Assembly (NCBI RefSeq): GCF_000832305.1 | Contig: NZ_CP010537.1 | Span: 3,834,768-3,898,767 of the forward strand | Source of the DNA: Cupriavidus basilensis | Lineage (GTDB): Bacteria; Pseudomonadota; Gammaproteobacteria; Burkholderiales; Burkholderiaceae | Length of the DNA stretch: 64,000 nt | Reading direction: 5' to 3' | Part shown: positions 1 through 10,862 of the stretch, piece by piece | How the letters are laid out: the number at the start of each line of letters is the position of its first letter | Numbering within the stretch: position 1 is the stretch's first letter | The notes under the pieces: generated by a model | Database searches by the model: none | Told to the model about the DNA's origin: nothing | Seen by the model: the letters and a program-made list of their open reading frames with translations, nothing else | Program-made: the position numbers and the translations under genes

Positions 1-11
1 CGGAGTCCATC

Positions 12-290
12 ATGGATCGCCAGACCAAGCCCCTGACCGAACTCAAGCGCCTGCTCAACGATTGCCTGCATGCGCAACTCGGCTGCCAGGGCTGCCAGCT
101 GCACGCCGTGTGCGTGCACCGGCCGGACCACACGGGGTGCAACTGGAGCGCGGAGGTCGATTTCCCCGGGACGAGCGAGGAAGAAGCGATACGGAGCTTG
201 CCGCTGGCACGCCGGGTGGTCGTGATGGTCAGGGAGCGCTTCAATGTCGAGCGGATGAACATGGGCGAACCGGGCTTGAGCCTGGCTTAA
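12..290 (+). CDS. Small Cys/His-containing hypothetical protein
   Basis: A 92-residue protein with no family I recognise. A GGAG ribosome site lies about seven bases before the ATG. The middle holds Cys and His residues (GCQGCQ, then C and H residues up to about position 45) that could bind a metal; the C-terminal half looks like a compact amphipathic fold. No signal peptide or membrane segment is visible. The first 11 bases of the window are all that is seen upstream, so it may be the last gene of an operon. Function unknown; that it is a real gene rests on the ribosome site, codon use and the hairpin at its stop. Confidence 0.6.
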   Translation: MDRQTKPLTELKRLLNDCLHAQLGCQGCQLHAVCVHRPDHTGCNWSAEVDFPGTSEEEAIRSLPLARRVVVMVRERFNVERMNMGEPGLSLA

Positions 291-305
291 GCCCGGCTCA
301 AGCCC
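272..305 (+). terminator. Hairpin over the stop codon of the first gene
   Basis: GGGCTTGAGCC (272-282) and GGCTCAAGCCC (295-305) are perfect 11-bp inverted arms with a 12-nt loop that contains the TAA stop. No T-run follows, so this may be a Rho-type end or mRNA-stabilising structure rather than a classical terminator. Confidence 0.5.
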
Positions 306-462
306 CCGGCACCGTTCACGCGGGCAGGCGGCACTTGCGTTCAAGCACATGGGTGAGCATTTTCCATCCTGCCAAATCCCCCCACCCCCTCCCCCTCCAG
401 TTAAAATCCGGCGCTAGCCTCCGCGCGCAGCGCGGCCCCACTCAAACCCGCTCCGCGTCAAA

Positions 463-1260
463 ATGCCCATCCCCTTCGCGCCCCGCCGCGCACTTCTGGC
501 TCTAGCCCTCACCCTGGGCGCCACAGCCGCCTGGGCAGCGCCTGACGTGCCGGCCACCACCGCGCCCGCCAGTAACTGGAAGATCTCTGCCGGCCCGGGC
601 TTGTACGCCGCGCCGGATTTCCCCGGCTCGCGCAGCACGCTTGCTTATCCGATCATCTACCAGGACATCGACTACGGCGGCCGCTTCTTCTCGCGCGGCT
701 TCGACCTGCTCGGGGTCTACGCGCTCAACAACGATATCTGGCAGATCGGCGCCGACTTCCAGTTCGACCCGACCTGGCGCAAAAGCAAGAATGACAGCCG
801 GCTCAGAGGCCTGGGCGACGTCAACATGACCATGCGGGCGCGCGCATTCGCGCAGGCGCAGGTGTCGTTCGTGACGTTCTCGGCGGATGTGGCGCAGGAT
901 ATCGCTGGCCAGGGCCAGGGCCTGATTGCGAATGGCGATGTGCTGTTCAGCCTGCCAGCCGGTAAGTGGCTATTCACATTGGGGCCAGGAGTGACCTGGA
1001 CCAACGGCAAGTACATGCAGACGTTCTTCGGCGTCACGGCGGAGCAGAGCGCGCGTTCCGGCCTGCAGACGCATGCCGTGGGTGCTGGCCTGCGCGAGTG
1101 GCATGCGAACGGCATCGTCAGCTACGAGATCTCGCGCAACTGGTCCGCGCTGGCCTCCGTGACCTTTGCCCGGCTGCAGGGCGACGCGGCCAGCAGCCCG
1201 ATCACCGAGCGGCGCCAGCAATGGACCACCATGGGCGCCGTGACCTACCGTTTCCGCTAA
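463..1260 (+). CDS. MipA/OmpV-family outer-membrane protein
   Basis: A 265-residue predicted outer-membrane beta-barrel. The N-terminus is a signal peptide ending near AWAAP (about residue 25). The mature part begins WKISAGPGLYAAPDFPGS, the typical start of MipA/OmpV proteins, and goes on in alternating amphipathic strands (YPIIYQDIDYGGRFF, LGPGVTWTNGKY) to a terminal strand VTYRFR. MipA was described as a scaffold for murein hydrolases, but most family members are of unknown role; some respond to cationic or metal stress. It is monocistronic, with about 170 bp of leader upstream. The family call is firm; the role is not. Confidence 0.85.
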   Translation: MPIPFAPRRALLALALTLGATAAWAAPDVPATTAPASNWKISAGPGLYAAPDFPGSRSTLAYPIIYQDIDYGGRFFSRGFDLLGVYALNNDIWQIGADFQFDPTWRKSKNDSRLRGLGDVNMTMRARAFAQAQVSFVTFSADVAQDIAGQGQGLIANGDVLFSLPAGKWLFTLGPGVTWTNGKYMQTFFGVTAEQSARSGLQTHAVGAGLREWHANGIVSYEISRNWSALASVTFARLQGDAASSPITERRQQWTTMGAVTYRFR

Positions 1261-1349
1261 GCGCGGGCAGCACGGGTAGCGCAGGTAGCGCGAGGTAGCG
1301 AGAGGCAGGCTGGATGGGCGGGATGGCCAGATGGCCGGGCCTTCCGCCG

Positions 1350-2282
1350 TCAGGGCCGGCCCGGCCCCGACGCCACCGCATTCGCGCTCGCGCTCGCAGC
1401 CGGGGCGGCGGGCCGCAGCACCAGCCAGACGGCCATCCCGATCAGCGCTCCGCCGGCGGCGTGTGCCCACGACAACTGTTCGCCAAGGAAGATGGCGCCC
1501 CAGACGATGCCGAACGGGGGGATCAGGAAGGTCACGGTCAGCGAGCGAACCGGACCCAGGTCGGCAATCAGCCGGTAGTACAGGATGTACGCAATCGCCG
1601 TGCAAAGCATCCCCACCCCGAGCATCGCCATCCACACGCCCGGGCCGGCCGCCGGCAGCGTGTTTTCGCGCATCAGTGCAACCGCGCTGAACGGCAGCAG
1701 GAACAGGGTGGCGCCAATCATGCTGCCCGTTGCCACCAGGCGGGCGTCCAGACCGCCCTGCGCGGTGATCCAGCGCCGCGCGAGAAAGCCCGCCAGACCG
1801 TAACATGCTGTCGCCACCAGGCAGGCGGCGGCGCCGAGCAGCACCTGGGGCGAGAATGCTACCGGTCCGGTGCGGGTCAGCACCGCGACACCGGCAACGC
1901 CGAGGACGACACCGCCGGCCTTGGCCAGCGTCAGCCGCTCGCTAAAGCACAACGCGCCGATCAGCACGCCCATCAGCGGCGTCATGGCGTTGAACACCGC
2001 GGAGTAGCCTGCCGGCAGCCACAGCGCCGCAAAGGAGTACATGGCGAACGGGATGCCCGAGTTGATCACGCCCAGCACCATGACCTGGCGCCACTTGCCG
2101 CGCATGTCCCAGCGCACGCGCATCATCGCCAGGCAGGCCAGGAGCGTCAGCGCCCCGATCAGTACCCGCAGAAAGGCGGCGGTCAGGGGACCAAGCACCG
2201 GCGCGCTGATCCGCAGGAACAGGAAACTGGCGCCCCAGATGGCGGCAAGGCTGAGCAGGCGAATCAGGTCGGTGGGTTTCAT
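1350..2282 (-). CDS. EamA/DMT-superfamily permease
   Basis: A 310-residue inner-membrane protein with about ten hydrophobic segments in two homologous halves (EamA repeats at about 5-140 and 150-290), the usual drug/metabolite transporter architecture. Typical motifs are AAIWGASFLFLR near the N-terminus and GAIFLGEQLSWAHAAGGALI in the last repeat. Family members mostly export amino acids or small metabolites; the substrate cannot be told here. The C-terminus ends in an Ala/Pro-rich tail after about residue 290. It stands alone and converges with the MipA-type gene. Confidence 0.85.
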   Translation of the reverse strand: MKPTDLIRLLSLAAIWGASFLFLRISAPVLGPLTAAFLRVLIGALTLLACLAMMRVRWDMRGKWRQVMVLGVINSGIPFAMYSFAALWLPAGYSAVFNAMTPLMGVLIGALCFSERLTLAKAGGVVLGVAGVAVLTRTGPVAFSPQVLLGAAACLVATACYGLAGFLARRWITAQGGLDARLVATGSMIGATLFLLPFSAVALMRENTLPAAGPGVWMAMLGVGMLCTAIAYILYYRLIADLGPVRSLTVTFLIPPFGIVWGAIFLGEQLSWAHAAGGALIGMAVWLVLRPAAPAASASANAVASGPGRP

Positions 2283-2650
2283 GGCGGGGAGGGGGAAGGA
2301 GACGAGACGAAACGAGGATGGCGTGCCCGGATTAAACCCCGGTGCCGGTGTGGCCGCAAGCTGGTTTCGGACATCTCCCTGCCCCGGATTACCGCCAATA
2401 AGTGAATTAACAGGCTTTTTTTAGCGGGATCGCCACGTTGACACCCTACTGAAGAGGGGACAGCTACATGAGTTGCGTGACAAGTCGTGTTTAGTTATTT
2501 TAAAATCTGATCTGCGCCAGAGTTAATTGACCCCTCCGACGCATTCCCGACAAGCCGCCACTCACGTGGCGGCTTCTTTTTTTTGCGGCGCACGGTTCAC
2601 AACTATAAATCAACGTCAACCGCAATGGGAGATGACGCGTTTGCAGCGTC
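2283..2650. other. 368-bp intergenic region with terminator and possible short transcript
   Basis: No convincing gene. An AT-rich patch around 2490-2510 (TTATTTTAAAAT) could serve as a -10 region, with TTGCGT 17 bases before it. A strong rightward terminator follows at 2552. Together they could make an RNA of about 70 nt, or a leader that stops transcription short of the PadR-like gene. Confidence 0.4.
2552..2584 (+). terminator. Strong intrinsic terminator upstream of the PadR-like gene
   Basis: AAGCCGCCA (2552-2560) and TGGCGGCTT (2567-2575) form a perfect 9-bp stem with a 6-nt loop, followed by C and eight T. No annotated rightward gene ends here, so it must end a non-coding transcript or act as an attenuator. 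Confidence 0.75.
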
Positions 2651-2651
2651 A
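2633..2651 (+). promoter_or_regulatory. Inverted repeat touching the start codon of the PadR-like gene
   Basis: TGACGC (2633-2638) and GCGTCA (2646-2651) are inverted and end on the first base of the ATG. It could be an autoregulatory operator or a hairpin masking ribosome access; both readings are inference. Confidence 0.35.
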
Positions 2652-2968
2652 TGAAACGACAGTTCCTTGGCTTGCTAGCCCGCATTTACGTCCTCCAATT
2701 TGCCGTCGAGGTACCGGCCACCGTGGCCATGCTCGCCGAGATGCTGATGGAGTACGGCTTCCAGGTGGACATTGGCACCGTCCGTCCCTTGCTGCGCGCC
2801 TTGCAGATGGAAGGCTACATGGAAAGCGTCCTGCGTGACGGCATCGGGCGTGTCTACCTGATCACGGAACGTGGCCGGGAAGAACTGCGCAGCAGCCGCA
2901 GCCATGTGGACGATCTGTATCGCCGGCTGCACTCGCGCAGCGATCCCTCGGAAGCGTCCCACAGCTGA
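2651..2968 (+). CDS. PadR-like winged-helix regulator (short)
   Basis: 105 residues. The pattern of an N-terminal helix (MKRQFLGLLARIYVLQF), a recognition region (IGTVRPLLRALQMEGYMES) and a beta wing ending VYLITERGREELR matches the PadR winged helix, in which a C-terminal helix makes dimers. It lacks the long C-terminal domain of the larger PadR subfamily. The wing hairpin VLRDGIGRVYLIT is typical. An inverted repeat abuts the start and a terminator follows 12 bases after the stop, so it is monocistronic and perhaps self-regulated. The targets are unknown. Confidence 0.6.
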   Translation: MKRQFLGLLARIYVLQFAVEVPATVAMLAEMLMEYGFQVDIGTVRPLLRALQMEGYMESVLRDGIGRVYLITERGREELRSSRSHVDDLYRRLHSRSDPSEASHS

Positions 2969-2979
2969 CTGCCAGCACG

Positions 2980-3002
2980 GCGGCCAGGCTTGGCCGCTTT
3001 TT
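2980..3002 (+). terminator. Intrinsic terminator of the PadR-like gene
   Basis: GCGGCCA, loop GGCT, TGGCCGC, then five T. Confidence 0.85.
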
Positions 3003-3144
3003 GCGCCGCGCCCCGACGGCGCTCGCACCAGGGCAGCGTGAGTCCACACTCACGCCATCGCCTCTCCTCACATTACCCCTGCATGCTGTCCACCAAAAAC
3101 GCCCAAACGGGGACGTTTTGCCGCAACTCGTCATGCGACGAATA

Positions 3145-3162
3145 ACGTACCCGTTTCTGCGT
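3145..3162 (-). repeat. 18-bp dispersed repeat, copy 1
   Basis: Reads ACGTACCCGTTTCTGCGT on the plus strand, one base from the consensus GCGTACCCGTTTCTGCGT. It lies in the 320-bp gap between the PadR-like gene and the ABC binding-protein gene. That gap (2969-3288) otherwise holds only the terminator at its left end. Confidence 0.9.
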
Positions 3163-3288
3163 GGACCACCATGCTTTGCATCAATGAAAGCGCCCGGGCA
3201 AGCCGTACGCGCTAGATTGCGCACCACTTGCCCGGGCTAGCTGTCTGGCGCTGATCGCCAGCTTCTGCTTCTTTGCCTTCTGACTGAT

Positions 3289-4308
3289 TTACTTCTTCTC
3301 GGCCTTGCCTTCGTAGCGCTTGCTCCACTCGGCAAGAATGCGGTCCCGGTTGGCGCTGGCCCACGTGAAGTCGTTCTTGATCAGGCGCTTCTCGTAGTCG
3401 GCCGGCAGCAGCGGATCCGGCTTGGCGATGCCAGGGATGGCCAGCACCGCGAAGTTCTTCTCGTACAGCGCCATGGCGTCGGACGAGGCGGAGAAGTCGG
3501 CCAGCTTGCGCGCCGCATCCGGGTTCTTGGTGCCCTTGATGATCGCGGTGGCCTCGATGTCCCAGCCCAGGCCTTCGGACGGCAGCACGATGTCGATGGG
3601 CGCACCTTCCTTCTTGGATTTCATCGCACGGTATTCAAACGCGATGCCGATCGGGAACTCGCCTTGCGCCGCCATCTTGCAAGGCTTGGAGCCGGAGTGC
3701 GTATACAGGCCGATGTTCTTGTGCAGGGCGTCCATGTAGGACCAGCCCTTTTGCTCGCCCATCATCTGCAGCCAGGCGCTCACATCCAGGTAGCCGGTAC
3801 CCGACGACGCCGGATGCGGCATGACAATCTTGCCGGCGTATACCGGCTTGGTCAGGTCGGCCCACGACGTGGGCTTGGGCAAGCCCTGCTTTTGCGCCTC
3901 GATGGTGTTGAAGCAGATTGCCGCGCCCCATACGTCCATGCCAACCCATGCCGGCGGATTGGCGGCGCTGCGGTATTGCGCGTCCACCGCCGCCAGGTTC
4001 TTCGGCGCGTACGGCTGCAGCATGCCTTCCTTGTCGAGAATGGCGAGACTGGAGCCGGCCAGGCCCCACACCGCGTCGGCACGCGGCGCGGCCTTCTCGG
4101 CCAGCAGCTTGGCGGTCACGATGCCGGTGGAGTCGCGCACCCACTTGATCTCGATGTCCGGGTTGGCCTTCTCGAACGCGGCCTTGTAGGCGGCGATCTG
4201 GTCGGCCTCCAGCGCGGTGTACACCGTCAGCACGGTATTGGCATGGGCGGCGCCGGCCAGCAGCGCGAAGGCGGCCACGGCGGTGGCGGTGCGGAACAGG
4301 TGAGTCAT
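3289..4308 (-). CDS. ABC importer periplasmic binding protein (2-aminoethylphosphonate/Fe3+ type)
   Basis: 339 residues with a signal peptide (cleavage near AHANTVLTVYTAL, about residue 23). The fold is that of the FbpA/PotD-like binding proteins: an N-terminal TVYTALEADQIAAYKAAF strand-helix and the hinge ASSGTGYLDVSAWLQMMG. The sequence and the company of a fused double permease resemble the putative 2-aminoethylphosphonate importer family (PhnS-like) rather than classical iron FbpA; the Tyr pair that binds iron is not obvious. It is the last of three leftward genes. The 81-bp spacer to the permease holds a 13-bp direct repeat, AAGGCGTGTCGTG. The substrate is inferred. Confidence 0.8.
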   Translation of the reverse strand: MTHLFRTATAVAAFALLAGAAHANTVLTVYTALEADQIAAYKAAFEKANPDIEIKWVRDSTGIVTAKLLAEKAAPRADAVWGLAGSSLAILDKEGMLQPYAPKNLAAVDAQYRSAANPPAWVGMDVWGAAICFNTIEAQKQGLPKPTSWADLTKPVYAGKIVMPHPASSGTGYLDVSAWLQMMGEQKGWSYMDALHKNIGLYTHSGSKPCKMAAQGEFPIGIAFEYRAMKSKKEGAPIDIVLPSEGLGWDIEATAIIKGTKNPDAARKLADFSASSDAMALYEKNFAVLAIPGIAKPDPLLPADYEKRLIKNDFTWASANRDRILAEWSKRYEGKAEKK

Positions 4309-4389
4309 GGTTTCTCCTTGTAAGGCGTGTCGTGAAATTCGGGTCGTGAAAGGCGTGTCGTGGCGCAGGCGCCGGTTTGCGACGGCGAA

Positions 4390-6131
4390 TCAAGGCGCCG
4401 GCGCGCGCCAGGCTTGCGTGCGGCGCAGCCAGCCGCGCGCGGCGCCCATCAGCAGCAGGCAGGCCAGCGCCGAGGTCAGCAGGATCAGCGTGGACATGGC
4501 CGCGGCCGGCGCGGTGTCGCCGGCGTCATCCATGTTCAGCACCGAGATCGCGGCCAGCACGGTATCGGGGCTGTACAGGAAGATCACCGCGGATACCGTG
4601 GTCATGGCCGAGACGAACAGGTAGCGGAAGATATCGATCAACGCGGGCAGGCAGATCGGCACCGTCACCCGCCAGCAGGTGATCAGCGGCGCCACGCCCA
4701 GCGACAGCGCGGCGGCCTCGAACTCGGCATCGAGCTGGCGCAGCGCGGCGGCGGCGGTGAGGTGGCCGGTGGTGTAGAAGTGGGCCACATTGCAGATCAC
4801 CAGCAGCGTCATGGTGCCGTAGAGCGCGTGCAGCGGATTGGACGGCGCGTTGAAGAAGAACACATAGCCCAGCCCGAGCACCAGGCCGGGCACCGCCATC
4901 GGCAACACAAAGCCGGCACGCAGTACGCCATGCAGCCATGCCGGCCCGCGCGTGCGCTCGGTCAGCCACGCGCCGAAGAAGATCGCCAGCGTGCCGGCCA
5001 GTGCGCTCAGCGCGGCCAGGCGCAAGCTGTTGCGATAGGCCAGCCAGCCGCCACCATCCATATTGTCGAAGTCGTAATGCGCCAGCGTGAGCTGCAGGTT
5101 GTATGGCCACAGCTTGACCAGCGAAGCACCCACCGCCGCCGCCAGCATGGTCAGCAAGGCGGCGCCGATCACCATCACCACCAGCGTGCAGCACGTGTCG
5201 CGCAGCCCGTCGCGGCTGGGCACATAGACCTGGGCACGGCTCGACATCTGCGCGCGTTGCCGGCGCTGCATGGCGATGTCCACGCCGAACGTCAGCAGCG
5301 CCGGCAACAACAGCAGCATGCCGATCAGCGCGCCGCGCGCGAACTGCTGTTGCCCCACCACGGCCTTGTAGGCTTCCAGCGCCAGCACCGGATAGCCGCC
5401 GCCCACTACCTTGGGCACACCAAAGTCCGTCACCACCAGCGTAAACACCAGGCATGCCGCGCCAAACAGGCCGTGCCGCGCGCCCGGCAGCGTCACCGTG
5501 AGGAAGGTGCGCCAGGCGCAGGCCCCCATGGCGCGCGCGGCCTCGTACAGGCGCGCGTCAGCCAGCGAGAGCGCGGCCATCAGCACCATCAGCGCATGGG
5601 GAAACGTGTAGAAGGCCTCGCCCAGCACGATGCCCCAGAAGCCATAGATGCCGCCCGCGCCGAATACGCCCTTGAAGACGCCCTGGTTGCCGAACAGGTA
5701 AACCAGCGCGATGCCCGGCAGCAGCGAAGGGGCAAACAACGGCAGCAGCGCAATGCCCCGCCAGAGCGGCTTGAGCGCGATGCGGGAGCGTTGCAGCGCG
5801 TAGGCAAAGCCAAAGGCCAGCGGCACCACCAGCGCGGCCACGGTCAGCGAGACGGCCACGCTGCGGCCCAGCAGCGGCAGGAAATTCGGGTTGGCGACCA
5901 GTTCGGCCACGCGCGCGGGCAAGGCCCAGCGCCCGGCGTCATCGAACCACGCCTGGCCAAACAGCGCCAGCAGCGGCAGCACCAGCGCCACGGCAAGCCC
6001 GGCAAGCCAGAGCCACTTCATCGCGGCGGGCGCGGCATGCGCGATGCGGTCCGCCGCGCCGCCGGTGCCGCGCCCGCAACTGACAGCGGCTTCGCTTTCG
6101 GCCTTCGCCCCGGCCACGGGCCATGCGCGCG

Positions 6132-6135
<4 letters not shown>
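4390..6135 (-). CDS. ABC importer permease, two fused FbpB-like halves
   Basis: 581 residues with about twelve membrane segments in two homologous permease domains (about 40-300 and 320-570). Each half carries the cytoplasmic EAA loop that docks on the ATPase: EAARAMGACAWRTFLTVTLP and EAAALSLGVAPLITCWRVTV. A charged N-terminal leader of about 38 residues precedes the first segment, so translation could also start at a later Met (MKWLWLAG). The start overlaps the end of the ATPase gene by four bases (ATGA), which implies coupled translation. A single fused permease is usual for the phosphonate-type and iron-type importers. Confidence 0.88.
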
Positions 6136-7232
<1,097 letters not shown>

Positions 7233-7347
7233 GGACAACCCTCTGCGCTTTGATAACAGCGGGCAGCATAGGAGCGGCGCATGCCAGCCGTGTGGCAGTC
7301 AGGCAAAGAATCCCGATGCGGGTATCGGCGGATTTTGGGGATGCGCC

Positions 7348-10300
7348 TCAATCCGCGGCCGGCACCCGTTGCGCCCAGGCCCGCATGGTCACTTCACCGC
7401 CTGCCGCGCAGATCTCCATCAGGCCGGCCAGCGGCACCGCCTGGCAGAACAGGTAGCCCTGCACGGCGTCGCAGCCATGTTCGCGCAGGAAGGCGAATTG
7501 CGCGGGCGACTCCACGCCTTCGGCCACCACCTGCAGGTGGAGCTGGTGGCCAAGGGTGATGATGGCGGCCGCCACGGCCTGGTGATGCTCATCGTGCGCC
7601 ACATCGTCGACGAAGGATTTGTCGATCTTCAGCTTGTCGATCGGCAGCCGCGTCAGGTAGCTCAAGCCCGAATAGCCCGTGCCGAAATCGTCGATCGACA
7701 ATCCCACGCCGAGCGCGCGCACGCGCTCGAACGTGTCCATGGTCTTGCTGCCGCCCTCGATCAGGATGCCCTCCGTCACCTCGATGGTGAGGCTCGACGC
7801 CGGCAGCCCGGCGGCCGCCAGGCATTGCGTGACCATGGCGGGAAACCCTTCCTGGCGCAGTTGCAGCGGCGAGATATTCACCGCCACATCCAGCTCCACG
7901 CCAAGCTCGCTGCGCAGTTGCTGGATCTCGCGGCAGGCCGTGGCCAGGATCCACTCGCCCAGCGGCATGATCAGGCCGCTCTGCTCGGCAATCGGGATGA
8001 ACTCCGTTGGCGGGATCACGCCGCGCTCCGGCGTTTCCCATTGAATGAGCGCTTCCACGCCGGCAATGCGCAACGTGGCCGTGTCAACGATGGGCTGGTA
8101 GCGCAGCTTGAACGCCTGGGTGGCCAGCGCACGCCGCAGCAGCCCCTCGATGGTGAAACGTGCCATGGATGCCTCGGCCATCTCGCTGGAGAAACGGCTG
8201 AGCTGCGCACCGCCGCGGCGCTTGGCCGCGTACATGGCGGCATCGGCGTTCCTGAGCAGGTCGGCCAGGTTGTCGCCGTCGTCGGGGCACAGCACCATGC
8301 CGATCGAGGGCGTCACGCGCAGGCGCTGGTTGCCTAGCTGCAGGTCTTCCGACAAGCGGGCCAGGATCTTGGCGGCGACCAGCTCGGCCTCGCTGTCCTG
8401 GCTCAACGGGTCGAGCACCACCACGAACTCGTCGCCGCCCATGCGGGCGACCAGATCGGCGTAGCGCACCGCGGCCTTGAGGCGATCGGCCACGATACGC
8501 AGCACCTCATCGCCGATGTGGTGGCCGAGCGATTCGTTGATGCGCTTGAACTGGTCGAGATCGAGCAACAGCAGCGCGATGCGCTCGCCCTTGCGCAGCG
8601 CGCGCTGCAGCACCAGTTCCGTGCGCGCATGCAGCTGGGCGCGGTTGGGCAGGCCCGTAAGCGCGTCGTGATGCGCCAGGTGCCGGATGTATTCGTCGGC
8701 ACGCTTGCGCTCCGTCAGGTCATGCGCGATGGCGAGATAGCCGCCGGCATCCAGGCCGCCGATGCCGGCCTCGCCAGCAAAGGCCGGGGCCGGCGGGTCC
8801 CCCGTGCCGCCGGGCACGTGCGCCTCGGGCAGCGCGGTCAGCGTCAGTTGCACCGGCAGGCGCGAGCCGCCCTTGCGGACATAGGTCCACTCCTGTTCGT
8901 CGGTCAGCCCGAGCCGGGCCTTGCCGACCACGGCGGCCAGGCCCGGCGCCACCGGCTCGCCCAGCTCGTTGGTGAGCACGGCGGCGCGCGCCGTAACCTC
9001 CTTGGGATCGAGGAAGTCCAGATAGCGCATGCCCGCGGCCACCTCGCTGGCCTGGTACCACAGCATGCGCTGGCCGGCGCGGTTGATGCCGGTCACCGTG
9101 CCGTTGCGGTCGAAGGTGATGACGCACAGCGCGGTGTGATCGAGCACGCGCGCGCTGCGCTCAGCCACGTCGGCCGCCACCAGTTCGGCACGGCGGATGG
9201 CGCTCAGGTCGGTCACTACCCACAGCACCCGGCCGGGCCCGGCAGCGGGCACCGGCGTCACCGCCACGCGCACGGGAATGATGGTGCCGTCGGACCTGCG
9301 GGCGTGACTCTCCAGCCGCCCCTCCAACGCCGTCGCGGCCAGCGTGGCGGCATCGGGCAGCAAGGTGGCGATGAGGGTGCCGGGGAACTGGTCCGGCGCC
9401 TTGCCGAACAGTGCGGTGGCCGCCGCGCTGGCGATCTGGACACGGCCGCCGGCATCGCATACCAGGAAGGCATCGCTGGCGCTGGCCAGGCCCGCGCGCT
9501 GCAGGGCGCTATCCGCCTGCCGGCCCTGGCGCACCCGCGCTGCGAGCTGCCACGCCCTGCGCCGCTGGCGCGCCAGGCCAAACACAATCCAGGCTAGCAG
9601 CAGCGTGCCTGCCGTGCCGCCCGCCAGTACCAGCATGGAGCGCCGCGGGCGATGCGCCGATTCGAAGGCTGGCGTGGTGGTGGCGCGCAAGGTCCAGACC
9701 CTGCCGCCATAGGTCAGCTCGCGTTCGGCCTGCAGCAACGGCGCCGGGACCGGCGCGCCAGCCGGCACGGGCTCGGCGTCACCGGCCAGGAGCGCGCCGG
9801 GGTTGGTGTCGCGTCCTTCATAAAGCAGCAACGACAAGGTGCCGGCCGCAGGCAGGCCGACCCCGCGCAGCAGGTCTTCCAGGCGCAGCGAGGTATAGAC
9901 GTAGCCGGTCACTGCCAGTTGCCGCTGGGTGGGGGTGTTCAGCGGCAGGCCACTGCCGTACACCGGCAGGTACAGCACCGCGCCACGCTGCGGCGCCTGC
10001 GTTTCGCTTTCCCGCGTGAGCTCCACGCCAGCGCTCAGGCGCGCCTCGCCGCTATCGCGGGCAGCCTCGGCGGCAGCGCGGCGCACGGGATCGGACATGA
10101 TGTCAAAGCCAAGCGCGCGCGTGATGCGCCCGGCGAAGGGCTCGACATACACAACTGGCGCGTACACGTCGCGCGGGCCCAGCGGGTAGACCTCAAAGCC
10201 AGGCTGGCCCTCGCGGCGTATCGTCTCGACCAGCCAGTCGAGCTCGCGTGGCGGGGTCAGGCGCGCATAGCCGATCGAATGCGTGCCGGGCGGCAGGTCA

Positions 10301-10575
10301 TCGAGCTGGGTGGTGTACAGGTAGTTGCGCCACTGCTCGCGGGTGAGGGCGGGATCGGCGGCGAACAGCCCGGTGGTGCCGCGCAGCAGCTGCTCGTTGT
10401 CCTGCAAGCGCCTTTGCAAGGCGGAGAAGACCGGCGAGAACACCGCCTCGAAATCGTCCCGCGCCACCTCGGCTTCAAGCGTATGCATGCCGCGCCACGC
10501 GCCGCCAGTCGCCAGGGCGCCGGCCGCGGCGACCAGCAGGGACAGCAGGACTGGCGAAATTGAGGGCAGTTTCAT
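7348..10575 (-). CDS. Membrane CHASE-PAS-PAS-GGDEF-EAL cyclic-di-GMP enzyme
   Basis: 1075 residues. A membrane segment (about 5-28), a periplasmic CHASE sensor (about 45-260) and a second membrane segment (about 310-335) lead into two PAS-like regions (about 350-600). The GGDEF domain (about 630-800) has an intact GGDEF active site and a product-inhibition site RYAD five residues before it. The EAL domain (about 815-1065) keeps EAL, the metal-binding segment IDDFGTGYS and VVAEGVES. All catalytic signatures for both cyclase and phosphodiesterase are present, so it could be bifunctional; which activity dominates cannot be read. It is divergent from another cyclase gene and near the cellulose operon, whose synthase has a PilZ domain. 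Confidence 0.92.
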   Translation of the reverse strand: MKLPSISPVLLSLLVAAAGALATGGAWRGMHTLEAEVARDDFEAVFSPVFSALQRRLQDNEQLLRGTTGLFAADPALTREQWRNYLYTTQLDDLPPGTHSIGYARLTPPRELDWLVETIRREGQPGFEVYPLGPRDVYAPVVYVEPFAGRITRALGFDIMSDPVRRAAAEAARDSGEARLSAGVELTRESETQAPQRGAVLYLPVYGSGLPLNTPTQRQLAVTGYVYTSLRLEDLLRGVGLPAAGTLSLLLYEGRDTNPGALLAGDAEPVPAGAPVPAPLLQAERELTYGGRVWTLRATTTPAFESAHRPRRSMLVLAGGTAGTLLLAWIVFGLARQRRRAWQLAARVRQGRQADSALQRAGLASASDAFLVCDAGGRVQIASAAATALFGKAPDQFPGTLIATLLPDAATLAATALEGRLESHARRSDGTIIPVRVAVTPVPAAGPGRVLWVVTDLSAIRRAELVAADVAERSARVLDHTALCVITFDRNGTVTGINRAGQRMLWYQASEVAAGMRYLDFLDPKEVTARAAVLTNELGEPVAPGLAAVVGKARLGLTDEQEWTYVRKGGSRLPVQLTLTALPEAHVPGGTGDPPAPAFAGEAGIGGLDAGGYLAIAHDLTERKRADEYIRHLAHHDALTGLPNRAQLHARTELVLQRALRKGERIALLLLDLDQFKRINESLGHHIGDEVLRIVADRLKAAVRYADLVARMGGDEFVVVLDPLSQDSEAELVAAKILARLSEDLQLGNQRLRVTPSIGMVLCPDDGDNLADLLRNADAAMYAAKRRGGAQLSRFSSEMAEASMARFTIEGLLRRALATQAFKLRYQPIVDTATLRIAGVEALIQWETPERGVIPPTEFIPIAEQSGLIMPLGEWILATACREIQQLRSELGVELDVAVNISPLQLRQEGFPAMVTQCLAAAGLPASSLTIEVTEGILIEGGSKTMDTFERVRALGVGLSIDDFGTGYSGLSYLTRLPIDKLKIDKSFVDDVAHDEHHQAVAAAIITLGHQLHLQVVAEGVESPAQFAFLREHGCDAVQGYLFCQAVPLAGLMEICAAGGEVTMRAWAQRVPAAD

Positions 10576-10862
10576 GAATTGGGGGTGCGCATGGGAGCCC
10601 TCGGTGGCCTCGCCCTGCCGCCGCAGGGCGACGGTCCACTATACCGTGGCGGCAATGGCTCGCCCACCCCCGGCGCGCCACCGTAACGTACGGCGCCACA
10701 CGCTGGCGGGCGCGGCCCGCGCGCGCCCATGCCAGACTCGCGCGGGGCTAGCGCTTGTGGTAGGGTTGGCGGGCCTGCAAGCCTGCCGAAGCCCGACTCC
10801 CGGCAACCGTGCGGGCCGGCCGTCCAGAAGGCGCGCGCCGTCCCCCGACACCGCCGGCTCGC

